This document shows, piece after piece, positions 7,623-13,626 of a stretch of 13,626 bases of DNA. Under the pieces are notes generated by a model. That model searched no databases and was not told the origin of the DNA. It worked only from the letters and a program-made list of their open reading frames with translations. The translations under genes were made by a program, and so were the position numbers. The stretch comes from Sulfurimonas sp. GTDB taxonomy: Bacteria > Campylobacterota > Campylobacteria > Campylobacterales > Sulfurimonadaceae. The stretch lies in assembly GCA_002733155.1 (NCBI GenBank), contig NVUO01000016.1:36379-50004 (forward strand), written 5' to 3'. Positions within the stretch are counted from its first letter, which is position 1. The number at the start of each line of letters is the position of its first letter.

Positions 7623-8245
7623 TATATTTCCTTTAGTAAAAGAGATAAATCTTTCTCTTTTATAATTATATTTGCTTCTTTTTTTAATATATCCCTTGCA
7701 CAAAAAGCTATCCTAGTTCCAGCATGAGCAAACATACTTAAATCATTAGCTCCATCACCGCAAACTAAGGTCTCTTCACTACTTACACCAAGAATATTTT
7801 GAAGACGAGTAAGCATATCACCCTTTGAGTAGTTAAACATCATGTCACCACCAACCAAACCTGTAAGTTTTCCATCTTTTTGATGTAATACATTTGCAAA
7901 ATCAGCATCATAACCTAAGATATCCTTTGCATATCCAGTAGCTGAGCGAAAACCTCCGCTAAAACATATTACAGTCATACCTCTTTTTTTAAGTGCAGAT
8001 ATTGTCTCAATTGCACCTGGCATATATGGAAGATTTTGAGATATTTTTTCTACGATAGAGTAGTCAAGCCCCTTTAAAAGAGTAGCCCTACTTTGTAGTG
8101 ATTCAAAAAAATCCAATCTCCCACTCATAGCCTCTTCAGTAATTTTTGCGACCTCATCTCCGAATCCAAGTTCATTCGCAAAAAAGTCTATTGTTTCTCC
8201 GTCCATTAATGTAGAATCAAAGTCAAAAATAGCTAGTTTTAACAT
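7622..8245 (-). CDS. serB: Phosphoserine phosphatase
   Basis: A 207-aa HAD-superfamily hydrolase of SerB type, catalysing the last step of serine synthesis (phosphoserine to serine). HAD motif I is DFDST (8-12) with nucleophile D8 and acid/base D10; motif II is CFSGG (94-98); the motif III lysine is K141 in YSKGDML; motif IV is GDGANDLSM (163-171). The cap segment MDGETIDFFANELG is SerB-like. The length fits the short form without an ACT domain. A GAGAG site precedes the ATG. It is divergent from metF-serS, so serine supply and seryl-tRNA charging lie back to back. Confidence 0.9.
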   Translation of the reverse strand: MLKLAIFDFDSTLMDGETIDFFANELGFGDEVAKITEEAMSGRLDFFESLQSRATLLKGLDYSIVEKISQNLPYMPGAIETISALKKRGMTVICFSGGFRSATGYAKDILGYDADFANVLHQKDGKLTGLVGGDMMFNYSKGDMLTRLQNILGVSSEETLVCGDGANDLSMFAHAGTRIAFCARDILKKEANIIIKEKDLSLLLKEI

Positions 8246-8264
8246 ATATTTTTCTCTCTTTAGT

Positions 8265-8270
8265 TATAAT
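8265..8270. promoter_or_regulatory. Divergent serB / metF promoter region
   Basis: A consensus TATAAT on the + strand (8265-8270) suits metF. The same AT-rich core read on the other strand gives CATTATAAC, a -10-like box for serB. The two promoters would overlap within a 66-nt intergenic region. Confidence 0.5.
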
Positions 8271-8311
8271 GTCGCAATTATATCCATTACTACTTGAAAT
8301 TAGGATTTTTT

Positions 8312-9223
8312 TTGTTTGATAAACTGATAGATAAACTAAAAAACGATACATATATTACTTTAGAAACTACACCTGCTCACTCCCCCGTTTTTTCTCCAAT
8401 CATAGAAAAAATAGCTGACTTAGGTTTGGATAAAATGGTAGATGGATTTTCTACAACTGACAATCCTTTAGCTAAACTAAAGTATAATTCTTTGTTTGCA
8501 GCAAAAATGTTACAAGATAGATTTGACAAACCAGTCCTAGCTACTATGAGCATGCGTGATAGAAATAAAATAGCCCTACAGTCTGACTTACTTGGAGCAA
8601 ATGAGGTTGATATTAGAGCTATACTTGCTCTAACTGGTGATCCAGCTACTATGAGTGACCAACCTCATACCAAAGGTGTATTTGAGGCTGATAGTTCTAT
8701 GCTTTTAGATATTATATCTTGTTTTAATTCTGGTATGAATTATGCAGGTAGACCTTTTACACATAAACCAAAAGAGATATATCCATTTGCTGTTGTAAAC
8801 TCCTTTTCAAAAAATCCTAAAACTATTCAAAAAAAAATTATAAAAAAGATAAAACATGGAGCTATAGGTATTATAACTCAACCAGTATATGACTTAGAGA
8901 ATGCAAAACGATTATTAGAACTTAGTGATGATGCAAATAAAGAGTATAGCCCTGACAATAACAAAGCTGAACTAATACTTGGTATTTTTCCTATCACAAA
9001 ACTTAGAACTGCTCAATTTCTTTCAGCTCATGTACCTGGTATCCATGTACCAGATACTTGGATAGAAAAACTCCGATATGCAAATGAAATTTCAGCACAA
9101 GAGGAGTATAAAGTTGGATTTGAACTTAGTAAAAATCTTTTTGACAATATTAAAGATATACATCCAAAGATACACCTAATGACTGCAAACCAGTTTCAAT
9201 TAGCGCACGACATATTAAAATAA
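8312..9223 (+). CDS. metF: Methylenetetrahydrofolate reductase family protein
   Basis: Reduces 5,10-methylene-THF to 5-methyl-THF for methionine synthesis, using FAD. The proposed start is TTG at 8312 (MFDKLIDKL), because AGGA sits 6 nt before it; the alternative TTG at 8294 has no such site. No suitable ATG exists. The (beta/alpha)8 barrel motifs are ITLETTP (E18, the family's catalytic-region glutamate), SMRDRNK, and ILALTGDP (about 104-111), the flavin-loop aspartate. Also present is ITQPVYDLENAKRLL, the QPxFD-type box near the C-terminal side. Length (303 aa) fits bacterial MetF. The sequence is diverged from E. coli MetF, and some homologues act in other C1 steps, so the symbol is probable rather than certain. 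serS follows after 12 nt. Confidence 0.75.
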   Translation: MFDKLIDKLKNDTYITLETTPAHSPVFSPIIEKIADLGLDKMVDGFSTTDNPLAKLKYNSLFAAKMLQDRFDKPVLATMSMRDRNKIALQSDLLGANEVDIRAILALTGDPATMSDQPHTKGVFEADSSMLLDIISCFNSGMNYAGRPFTHKPKEIYPFAVVNSFSKNPKTIQKKIIKKIKHGAIGIITQPVYDLENAKRLLELSDDANKEYSPDNNKAELILGIFPITKLRTAQFLSAHVPGIHVPDTWIEKLRYANEISAQEEYKVGFELSKNLFDNIKDIHPKIHLMTANQFQLAHDILK

Positions 9224-9235
9224 ACAAGGTTATAT

Positions 9236-10486
9236 ATGATAGATTTAAAACTACTACAAAAAGATTTTGATGCTATAAGTACTAAACTCAAACGCAAAGG
9301 TGTAAGTGATGAACTTATGCAAGAATTAAAAGAAAAAAATGAAGATGTAAAAAAAGCCAAAGCTAGTTTTGAGACACTTCAAGCTTTACAAAATGCTATG
9401 AGTAAAGAATTTGGTGTTTACAAACGTGAAGGCAAGGATATATCTGAACTAAAAGCTCGTGTAGATGCAAATAAAATTGTTATTAATGAAGCCTTAGATA
9501 TACAGAGAAATACTATTGAAGCACTTGAGGGTATAGCTATGTCTGTACCAAATGTTCCAGATGATGAAGTTCCAGATGGTGAGGATGAAAATGATAATAT
9601 TGAGATTAAAAAAGTTCTTACACCTAAAGAGTTTTCTTTTATTCCAAAAGAGCATTGGGAACTAGCTGAAGAAAATGGATGGATAGACTTTGAGCGTGGT
9701 GTTAAGCTAGCAACTTCTAGATTCTCTGTTAGTTTTGGTATGGGTGCAAAACTTGAACGTGCTTTAATTAACTTTATGCTTAACTTTAACTCTAAAAGAG
9801 GTTTTGATGAAGTGAGTGTGCCTGCACTTGTAAACCGTACAGCATTAGAGGGTACTGGTCAACTTCCAAAATTTGAAGACGATTTATATAAAATGCAAGA
9901 CATAGATTTATTTTTAATCCCAACAGCTGAAGTTCCACTAACTAACCTTTATCAAGATGAGATTTTTAGTGAAAATGAACTACCTAAGAAGATGACTGCA
10001 TATACATCTTGTTTTAGAAAAGAAGCTGGTGCAGCTGGACGTGATACTCGTGGTATGATACGTCAACATCAATTTCACAAAGTTGAGTTAGTAGCAATTG
10101 CAAAACCTGAACAAAGTGAAAATATTTTTAATGATATGGTAGAGTGTGCATCTGATATATTAACAGCCTTAGAGTTGCCCCACCGTCTAGTTACACTTTG
10201 TACTGGGGACTTAGGTTTCTCAGCTGCTAAAACTGTTGATTTAGAAGTGTGGTTACCTGGACAAAACACTTACAGAGAAATATCTTCAGTTTCTAACACT
10301 AGAGAGTTCCAAGCAAGACGTGCAAAAATCCGTTACAAAGATGGTAAGAAAAATACAATGGTACATACTTTAAACGGCTCCTCTTTAGCTGTTGGTCGTA
10401 CACTTGTAGCTATTATGGAAAACTGTCAAAATGAAGATGGTTCAATAACTATTCCAAAGGTGTTGCATCCTTATTTGGGGATGTAA
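9236..10486 (+). CDS. serS: Seryl-tRNA synthetase
   Basis: A class II aminoacyl-tRNA synthetase (416 aa) that charges tRNA-Ser. Residues 1-110 form the N-terminal long coiled coil that grips the tRNA variable arm ([16 protein letters not shown] and similar). The core follows: TAEVPLTN in the serine-binding region, motif 2 [25 protein letters not shown] (split across about 257-281), and motif 3 [17 protein letters not shown] near the end. [15 protein letters not shown] is diagnostic. An AAGG site precedes the ATG. It is co-directional with metF, 12 nt apart. A stem-loop follows its stop. Confidence 0.97.
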   Translation: MIDLKLLQKDFDAISTKLKRKGVSDELMQELKEKNEDVKKAKASFETLQALQNAMSKEFGVYKREGKDISELKARVDANKIVINEALDIQRNTIEALEGIAMSVPNVPDDEVPDGEDENDNIEIKKVLTPKEFSFIPKEHWELAEENGWIDFERGVKLATSRFSVSFGMGAKLERALINFMLNFNSKRGFDEVSVPALVNRTALEGTGQLPKFEDDLYKMQDIDLFLIPTAEVPLTNLYQDEIFSENELPKKMTAYTSCFRKEAGAAGRDTRGMIRQHQFHKVELVAIAKPEQSENIFNDMVECASDILTALELPHRLVTLCTGDLGFSAAKTVDLEVWLPGQNTYREISSVSNTREFQARRAKIRYKDGKKNTMVHTLNGSSLAVGRTLVAIMENCQNEDGSITIPKVLHPYLGM

Positions 10487-10495
10487 TTTCTCGTC

Positions 10496-10518
10496 ATTCT
10501 AGTTCTTGACACTAGAAT
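10496..10518. repeat. REP-like stem-loop after serS
   Basis: ATTCTAGT-TCTTGAC-ACTAGAAT forms an 8-bp perfect stem with a 7-nt loop, 9 nt after the serS stop. The flanks GTCATTCTA...TAGAATCTA match the first arm of the element after rpsR (5494-5520), so both belong to one dispersed family. The second arm is missing here. It may act as a transcript end for serS and marks the left boundary of the retron module. Confidence 0.7.
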
Positions 10519-10595
10519 CTATAAAGTAACTGCATATTTGTAGCTATTTTTTTAGTCTAGAGACTTGGATTTTAAGTGGTATTTTGTAAAAAAGC

Positions 10596-11783
10596 TTATT
10601 TATAGTCTAACTCTAATATTTTATTTTTGATTGATATATAATCAACTCCTAGAAAGCCAGTTAAAAAGCTATCTGTTATATCAATGCTTCTTTTATGTTC
10701 TTTACTCTTTTTTCTACTAAAAGTTTTAGCCTTATTCTTAATTTCATTTTCTTTTACCACATCATTATGCACATGATGTGGCATAAATTCTATCTTATCA
10801 TCGTGATGATTAGCTGAATCAAACCTAATAAGTTCAACTTCCTCAGAAGATAGAATCATATATCCATAATCTAATAAAGTTGTTAAACGTAGTTTTAGTA
10901 TAAAGCCATTTTTAGTTATAGCTGTAATTGTATCATCCATATTGGTAGCGAATTTTTCTATTTTACATTCCAAATTAATCTCAACTATTTTATTGGATAT
11001 TTCTCTTACATCTTCAATAGATATTTTTCTTTTATTTAGTAAAGACATTATATTTGTATCTTGAAACATTAAGTTCAATATTTGATTACTTTCTACTGAT
11101 TCACTTATACAGTCTTTACATACTGCCAGTGACGTTTGAACTCCACTTTCGAAACTAGTAAGAGCTATTTCTTCAATTTCTAAACTTTCATTTTTATTGC
11201 ATATGGCGCAAATATTATCTTGTCTGGCAATTATAAAACCACCTGTAATTGAAGTATTATCTATTTTACCTTGAGTATATTTTGTTAACCTTTCAAATAT
11301 ATCATCTGTTTTTTTTAGATACTGTTTAATACGTTCCTTTGCCTTTTCTTTATCAACAAGTGTGTCAAAATCTTCTGTATTAAAATTAGATGGTTCAAAA
11401 TGTTCTTTAATGTATTCCATGTCATCGTTAGATTTAAAATCATACCTATACATTCGTGCAATTGGAAAATTATCAAAATTATTATATATAGAAAAGCATC
11501 CAGCAGTTTTGCTTAAAAAGTTACCATTTGAATCTTTCGATATTTTTTTAAAATCGCCTATTTCTTTTATGGTAATAAGTAGAAAGCCTTCATTATAATC
11601 TGACACTTTTCCAAGCTTGAAAATATTAATTGCATATGTAGGAATCCATATGTCAATATCATTACCTGAATCAAAAGTTTTAATTATTTCATGAGTAAAT
11701 TCTGTAAAACTATTATATCCATCCGATTTAATTCTAGTTATCAAATCATTAATATTATATAACTCATTATTTGCTAATATCAA
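10596..11783 (-). CDS. Putative retron effector: zinc-knuckle protein with TumE-like C-terminal motif
   Basis: A 395-aa protein starting with TTG at 11783, with AGGA 6 nt upstream. Residues 1-180 are unrecognised, mixed alpha/beta, with a charged helical stretch at about 140-170. A C4 cluster follows: CAIC (192-195) and CKDC (222-225), spaced as in a treble-clef or zinc-ribbon knuckle. Residues 290-345 contain IRFDSANHH (319-327) then MPHHVH (334-339). This closely resembles the RYDNAPHH...PHHKH signature of TumE-family (DUF6516) toxin proteins, which are RNase-like toxins of type II systems by annotation. A basic segment FSRKKSKEHKRS (355-366) follows. It lies 121 nt downstream of the RT on the same strand. 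The toxin role is inferred from motif and position; an HNH-like nuclease is an alternative reading of the C4 plus His cluster. Confidence 0.65.
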   Translation of the reverse strand: MILANNELYNINDLITRIKSDGYNSFTEFTHEIIKTFDSGNDIDIWIPTYAINIFKLGKVSDYNEGFLLITIKEIGDFKKISKDSNGNFLSKTAGCFSIYNNFDNFPIARMYRYDFKSNDDMEYIKEHFEPSNFNTEDFDTLVDKEKAKERIKQYLKKTDDIFERLTKYTQGKIDNTSITGGFIIARQDNICAICNKNESLEIEEIALTSFESGVQTSLAVCKDCISESVESNQILNLMFQDTNIMSLLNKRKISIEDVREISNKIVEINLECKIEKFATNMDDTITAITKNGFILKLRLTTLLDYGYMILSSEEVELIRFDSANHHDDKIEFMPHHVHNDVVKENEIKNKAKTFSRKKSKEHKRSIDITDSFLTGFLGVDYISIKNKILELDYK

Positions 11784-11904
11784 AATTATTCCTATTCGAC
11801 AATATTTTCAACTGTTGATTCTGTAAATACTTCATAATTATTTCTTATATAGTAATTTTGTTTTGCTCTTTAAACATTCGTTCTATCCAGAATATTTATT
11901 TTTT

Positions 11905-12810
11905 TTACAATTTATTGTACTTTTCGAGTAATCTTTTATACTTATCATATTTTGGATTAACTTGAATAGCATAGTAAACTAATCCCAACAATGTTTTACC
12001 TTTTTCTTCATGTAAATTCTGTTTGATGATATGTTGTATACTATCTTTATGCTTCTGCAATAGCCTCAAACCATACTTTGTGATATGGACACCAGTGATT
12101 TTAGATTTTGCACCAACTTTGCCTCTATAAGTTTTTTTATTCCCTATCAAATGAGTTACAAAACCATATTTAGTCAAAATACTGAACACTTTTTGATGAA
12201 ACTTATAACTTATAACTTGTTTCGACGAGAATGTCATATCATCTACATATACAGAGAACTTTACATCCTCTTCTATCGAAATTTTATTTAGTTCATCAAA
12301 CATTTTTTTATTTATAATAAATGCAAAATACTGACTTAAAGGGCTACCTGTCACTAAAGCTCTTTTATTATTTGACTTTTTTTGAGGAACAGTTACTAAA
12401 TTTGATATAAACTCTGCAACATTACTAGATTGTTTATAGGTTGTAATAAGCTGTTTCTTAATCTTCGACTTTGTTATAGAAGGGTAAAATCTCTTAACAT
12501 CAATAAGAAGAAAAAAATTACTACTTTCATGATACTTTACATTTGTAATATGAGATTGTTTCTTTACACCTGATTTTAAGTATATAGGTATCTCTACATT
12601 AAATAATTTCATTAATCTTTTATGCAGTTTAGTCACTTGACCGTTGCATCTAAATAACTCTCTTCCTTTGTCATCAGTAAAAGATTTAAAAAATTTATGT
12701 GGTATTTCTTTTAGCTCGATAGATAAACTTTTGAACTCTTTTGTTTTAATGAGAAGATATTTTTGAAGACTATTAAGAGATTTACAATTATAGAGTGTAC
12801 AAGTGAACAT
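11905..12810 (-). CDS. ret: Retron-type reverse transcriptase
   Basis: A 301-aa RNA-directed DNA polymerase. Palm motifs: LLIDVKRFYPSI with catalytic D104 (RT3), ALVTGSPLSQ (151-160, RT4), and VYVDDMTFSS with the YVDD box (188-191, RT5), then GNKKTYRG (223-230, RT6). Retron signatures are both present: NVKYH (90-94), fitting the region X NAxxH box just before the first catalytic aspartate, and ITG (238-240), fitting the region Y VTG box. Length is normal for a stand-alone retron RT without fusion. The ATG at 12810 has a GGAG 11 nt upstream and lies inside the end of the preceding 59-aa ORF (23-nt overlap), so translation is probably coupled. Retron RTs extend a 2'-linked cDNA from a guanosine in their own ncRNA. 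Confidence 0.88.
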   Translation of the reverse strand: MFTCTLYNCKSLNSLQKYLLIKTKEFKSLSIELKEIPHKFFKSFTDDKGRELFRCNGQVTKLHKRLMKLFNVEIPIYLKSGVKKQSHITNVKYHESSNFFLLIDVKRFYPSITKSKIKKQLITTYKQSSNVAEFISNLVTVPQKKSNNKRALVTGSPLSQYFAFIINKKMFDELNKISIEEDVKFSVYVDDMTFSSKQVISYKFHQKVFSILTKYGFVTHLIGNKKTYRGKVGAKSKITGVHITKYGLRLLQKHKDSIQHIIKQNLHEEKGKTLLGLVYYAIQVNPKYDKYKRLLEKYNKL

Positions 12811-12967
12811 ATCTATTTCGACTCCATTTGTAAAAAAAAACCGCTAATGCTTCAATCAATCCATCAGACACCCTTACGAATGTAATCAACGATTTAATTA
12901 ATTTAGTCAAGCTATGAATAGCTTCAACAACTTTAGTCCATTTAATCTTATTCAAATCAAACTTCAT
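12788..12967 (-). CDS. Small 59-aa protein between retron RNA and RT
   Basis: The ORF begins at the ATG at 12967, preceded by AAAGGAGATATAAGT, one of the strongest ribosome binding sites in the window. A longer in-frame ATG at 13042 lacks such a site and would run through a hairpin. The product is basic at both ends with an amphipathic/hydrophobic helical stretch (VVEAIHSLTKLIKSLITFV and GLIEALAVFFYKW). It overlaps the RT start by 23 nt in another frame. A T9 run crosses codons V-F-F-Y near residue 44. I do not recognise it; it could be a leader that couples RT translation, a small module component, or the N-terminal part of an RT fusion made by slippage. Confidence 0.6.
   Translation of the reverse strand: MKFDLNKIKWTKVVEAIHSLTKLIKSLITFVRVSDGLIEALAVFFYKWSRNRYVHLYTL
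12832..12840 (-). other. T9 homopolymer, possible slippage site
   Basis: Nine T on the coding strand inside the small ORF. Loss of one T would join the small ORF in frame to the RT reading frame: that frame is open from a TAG just upstream of the run through to the RT. Gain of one T leads to an early stop. Confidence 0.5.
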
Positions 12968-12983
12968 ACTTATATCTCCTTTC

Positions 12984-13012
12984 AAAAAAATCCCACCTAA
13001 CAATTTAGGTAG
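12984..13012 (-). terminator. Intrinsic-terminator-like hairpin between retron RNA and RT genes
   Basis: On the minus strand, CTACCTAA-ATTG-TTAGGTGG forms an 8-bp stem (one G-T pair) followed by GA and a T7 run. It would partly terminate transcripts after the ncRNA and lies 17 nt before the small ORF start, so it could act as an attenuator giving more ncRNA than RT mRNA. The stem is short and AT-rich, so the strength is likely modest. Confidence 0.55.
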
Positions 13013-13049
13013 TGTGCCACACATTTTTTTGATAGTTTTCATGATATAA

Positions 13050-13282
13050 ATTAACGGTCTTTAAGTGCCACTTTTATAGAAGATATATAACTTACTAGAT
13101 AAGTAACACATGTATCAGATTGCTTAGGATTTCTAACGGATAATACTAGATAAGTACATCTCATATCCTCTGCCCTGAAAAATTTGAATGTAAAAACATT
13201 CCGGCTTAACTCAAATGAGTAAAAGCACTGGAGATAAACTCCTATACAACTTGTATGGCTATAAGTACTATAGCCGTTTAAT
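13050..13282 (-). ncRNA. Candidate retron msr-msd RNA
   Basis: Retron ncRNA normally lies just upstream of the RT on the same strand. Here a 456-nt stretch (12968-13423) has no credible gene and is dense in hairpins. A possible a1/a2 pair closes this segment: CCGTTTAAT (13274-13282, + strand) with ATTAACGG (13050-13057), 8 bp with one bulge. Near the 5' end a run of short stem-loops resembles an msr: 13257-13275 (7 bp), 13244-13256, 13230-13242 (GGAG/CTCC), 13209-13220, and 13186-13201 (6 bp, A4/T4 loop). The msd would be about 13058-13185. A TATATT -10-like box (13291-13296, minus) would start transcripts near 13284. An alternative closing pair is CCTAAGC 13326-13332 with GCTTAGG 13122-13128. 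Exact ends and the branching G are not resolved. Confidence 0.55.
13093..13156 (-). repeat. 13-bp direct repeats in the putative msd region
   Basis: TACTAGATAAGTA occurs exactly at 13093-13105 and 13144-13156, 51 nt apart start to start. Each copy is a near-palindrome (TACT...AGTA), so each can fold as a small hairpin or pair with the other copy. A second direct repeat, GTGCCAC at 13014-13020 and 13065-13071, has the same 51-nt offset. Confidence 0.75.
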
Positions 13283-13386
13283 ATTAAATAAATATAAAAT
13301 AATAACTAAAACATCTTTGCAACAGCCTAAGCTTTCTTATCCTCATCTAACTTAGCATATCTCAAAGTCATATTTATGCAAGACAA

Positions 13387-13392
13387 TATAAT
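13387..13392 (+). promoter_or_regulatory. Candidate -10 box for the right-edge gene
   Basis: A consensus TATAAT lies 31 nt before the ATG at 13424. No clear -35 hexamer is seen. If real, the right-edge gene has its own promoter and is not dependent on read-through from serS. Confidence 0.4.
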
Positions 13393-13423
13393 TATTTAAA
13401 TACAATCTTGATATGATGTCATT

Positions 13424-13626
13424 ATGAAAATTGCATCACTCAGACTATTACTAATATTTATAACTATAAAAATATCTGCAAATGAAAACTGGATTAAAAT
13501 AGAACCAATCAATAAAACTCAAACTTCAAAATCAAATACTAAGGTAGATATTGATTTATCTCAAATAGAGCCTATAAATAAAATGATGAAAAATGCTACT
13601 GTAATTAAACAATTAATTGATGCCAC
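13424..13626 (+). CDS. Exported protein of unknown function, 3'-truncated
   Basis: Sixty-seven codons are visible before the window ends. The product begins with a typical signal peptide: MK, a hydrophobic core RLLLIFITIKI, and SAN with probable cleavage after the Ala at about residue 19. The mature part repeats the motif IEPINK twice (about residues 26-31 and 50-55). I do not recognise the family from this fragment. In other Campylobacterota serS is often followed by a gene for an exported or membrane TPR-type protein, so this could be that neighbour displaced by the retron module; this is inference only. No clear Shine-Dalgarno sequence is present. Confidence 0.65.
   Translation, partial: MKIASLRLLLIFITIKISANENWIKIEPINKTQTSKSNTKVDIDLSQIEPINKMMKNATVIKQLIDA

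Noticed and set aside
7623..7703. Upstream extension of the small gene after serB
   Set aside because: It would lie inside serB in another frame; the ATG at 7622 has an AAAGGA site and a TAATG overlap.
11784..11904. Additional short gene between the RT and the effector
   Set aside because: Only frames of about 10 and 22 codons exist, without a ribosome binding site; treated as spacer.
12968..13042. Longer 84-aa start for the small ORF at 13042
   Set aside because: There is no ribosome binding site before that ATG, and the extension is the translation of a hairpin with a T7 run; the ATG at 12967 has a strong site.
13122..13332. CCTAAGC/GCTTAGG as the retron a1/a2 stem
   Set aside because: It is a perfect 7-bp pair, but it leaves the 3' repeats outside the RNA, and its left arm can also pair locally with CTTAG at 13351-13355. 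Kept only as an alternative to the 13050-13282 model.
13043..13423. CRISPR array or tRNA in the gene-free stretch
   Set aside because: There is only one pair of 13-bp repeats with no regular spacing series, and no cloverleaf or TTCRANNC-type T-loop is seen.

Overview
The window comes from an AT-rich bacterial chromosome, most likely a Campylobacterota (Sulfurimonas/Arcobacter-like) organism. The evidence is the rpsF-ssb-rpsR cluster with typical proteins, a short DprA next to a divergent polysaccharide deacetylase, a metF-like gene 12 nt ahead of serS, and low-GC promoters built around TATAAT boxes. The genus is inference; no rRNA marker is present.

Left part (1-3850): the 3' end of a PHP-domain phosphoesterase gene is followed by a D-Ala-D-Ala ligase-like ATP-grasp gene (+ strand). 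Convergent to these are a CHMI-type tautomerase gene, dprA, and an anchored divergent polysaccharide deacetylase gene (- strand). Centre (3850-10490): rpsF-ssb-rpsR form a ribosomal/replication operon that ends at a composite stem-loop repeat. Next come an exported beta-propeller/OmpA-like protein gene, a convergent serB plus small-gene pair, and a metF-serS pair sharing a divergent promoter region with serB. A second, related stem-loop repeat follows serS.

Right part (10596-13400, all - strand): a retron-like module. Read 5' to 3' on the minus strand it holds: (i) about 380 nt of untranslated, hairpin-rich DNA that probably encodes the msr-msd RNA; (ii) an intrinsic-terminator-like hairpin; (iii) a 59-aa ORF with a strong ribosome binding site; (iv) a 301-aa reverse transcriptase with retron signatures (an NxxxH box before the catalytic D, YVDD, and an ITG box), whose start overlaps the small ORF; and (v) a 395-aa protein with a C4 zinc-knuckle and a C-terminal histidine-rich block resembling TumE-family (DUF6516) toxins. 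This effector is not one I recognise among described retron accessory proteins, so the module is the best candidate here for an undescribed defence/toxin-antitoxin system. By analogy with other retrons, the RT and its msDNA would restrain the effector and phage interference would release it; this is inference.

The module sits between serS and a partial gene for an exported protein at the right edge, which suggests insertion into an otherwise housekeeping neighbourhood.
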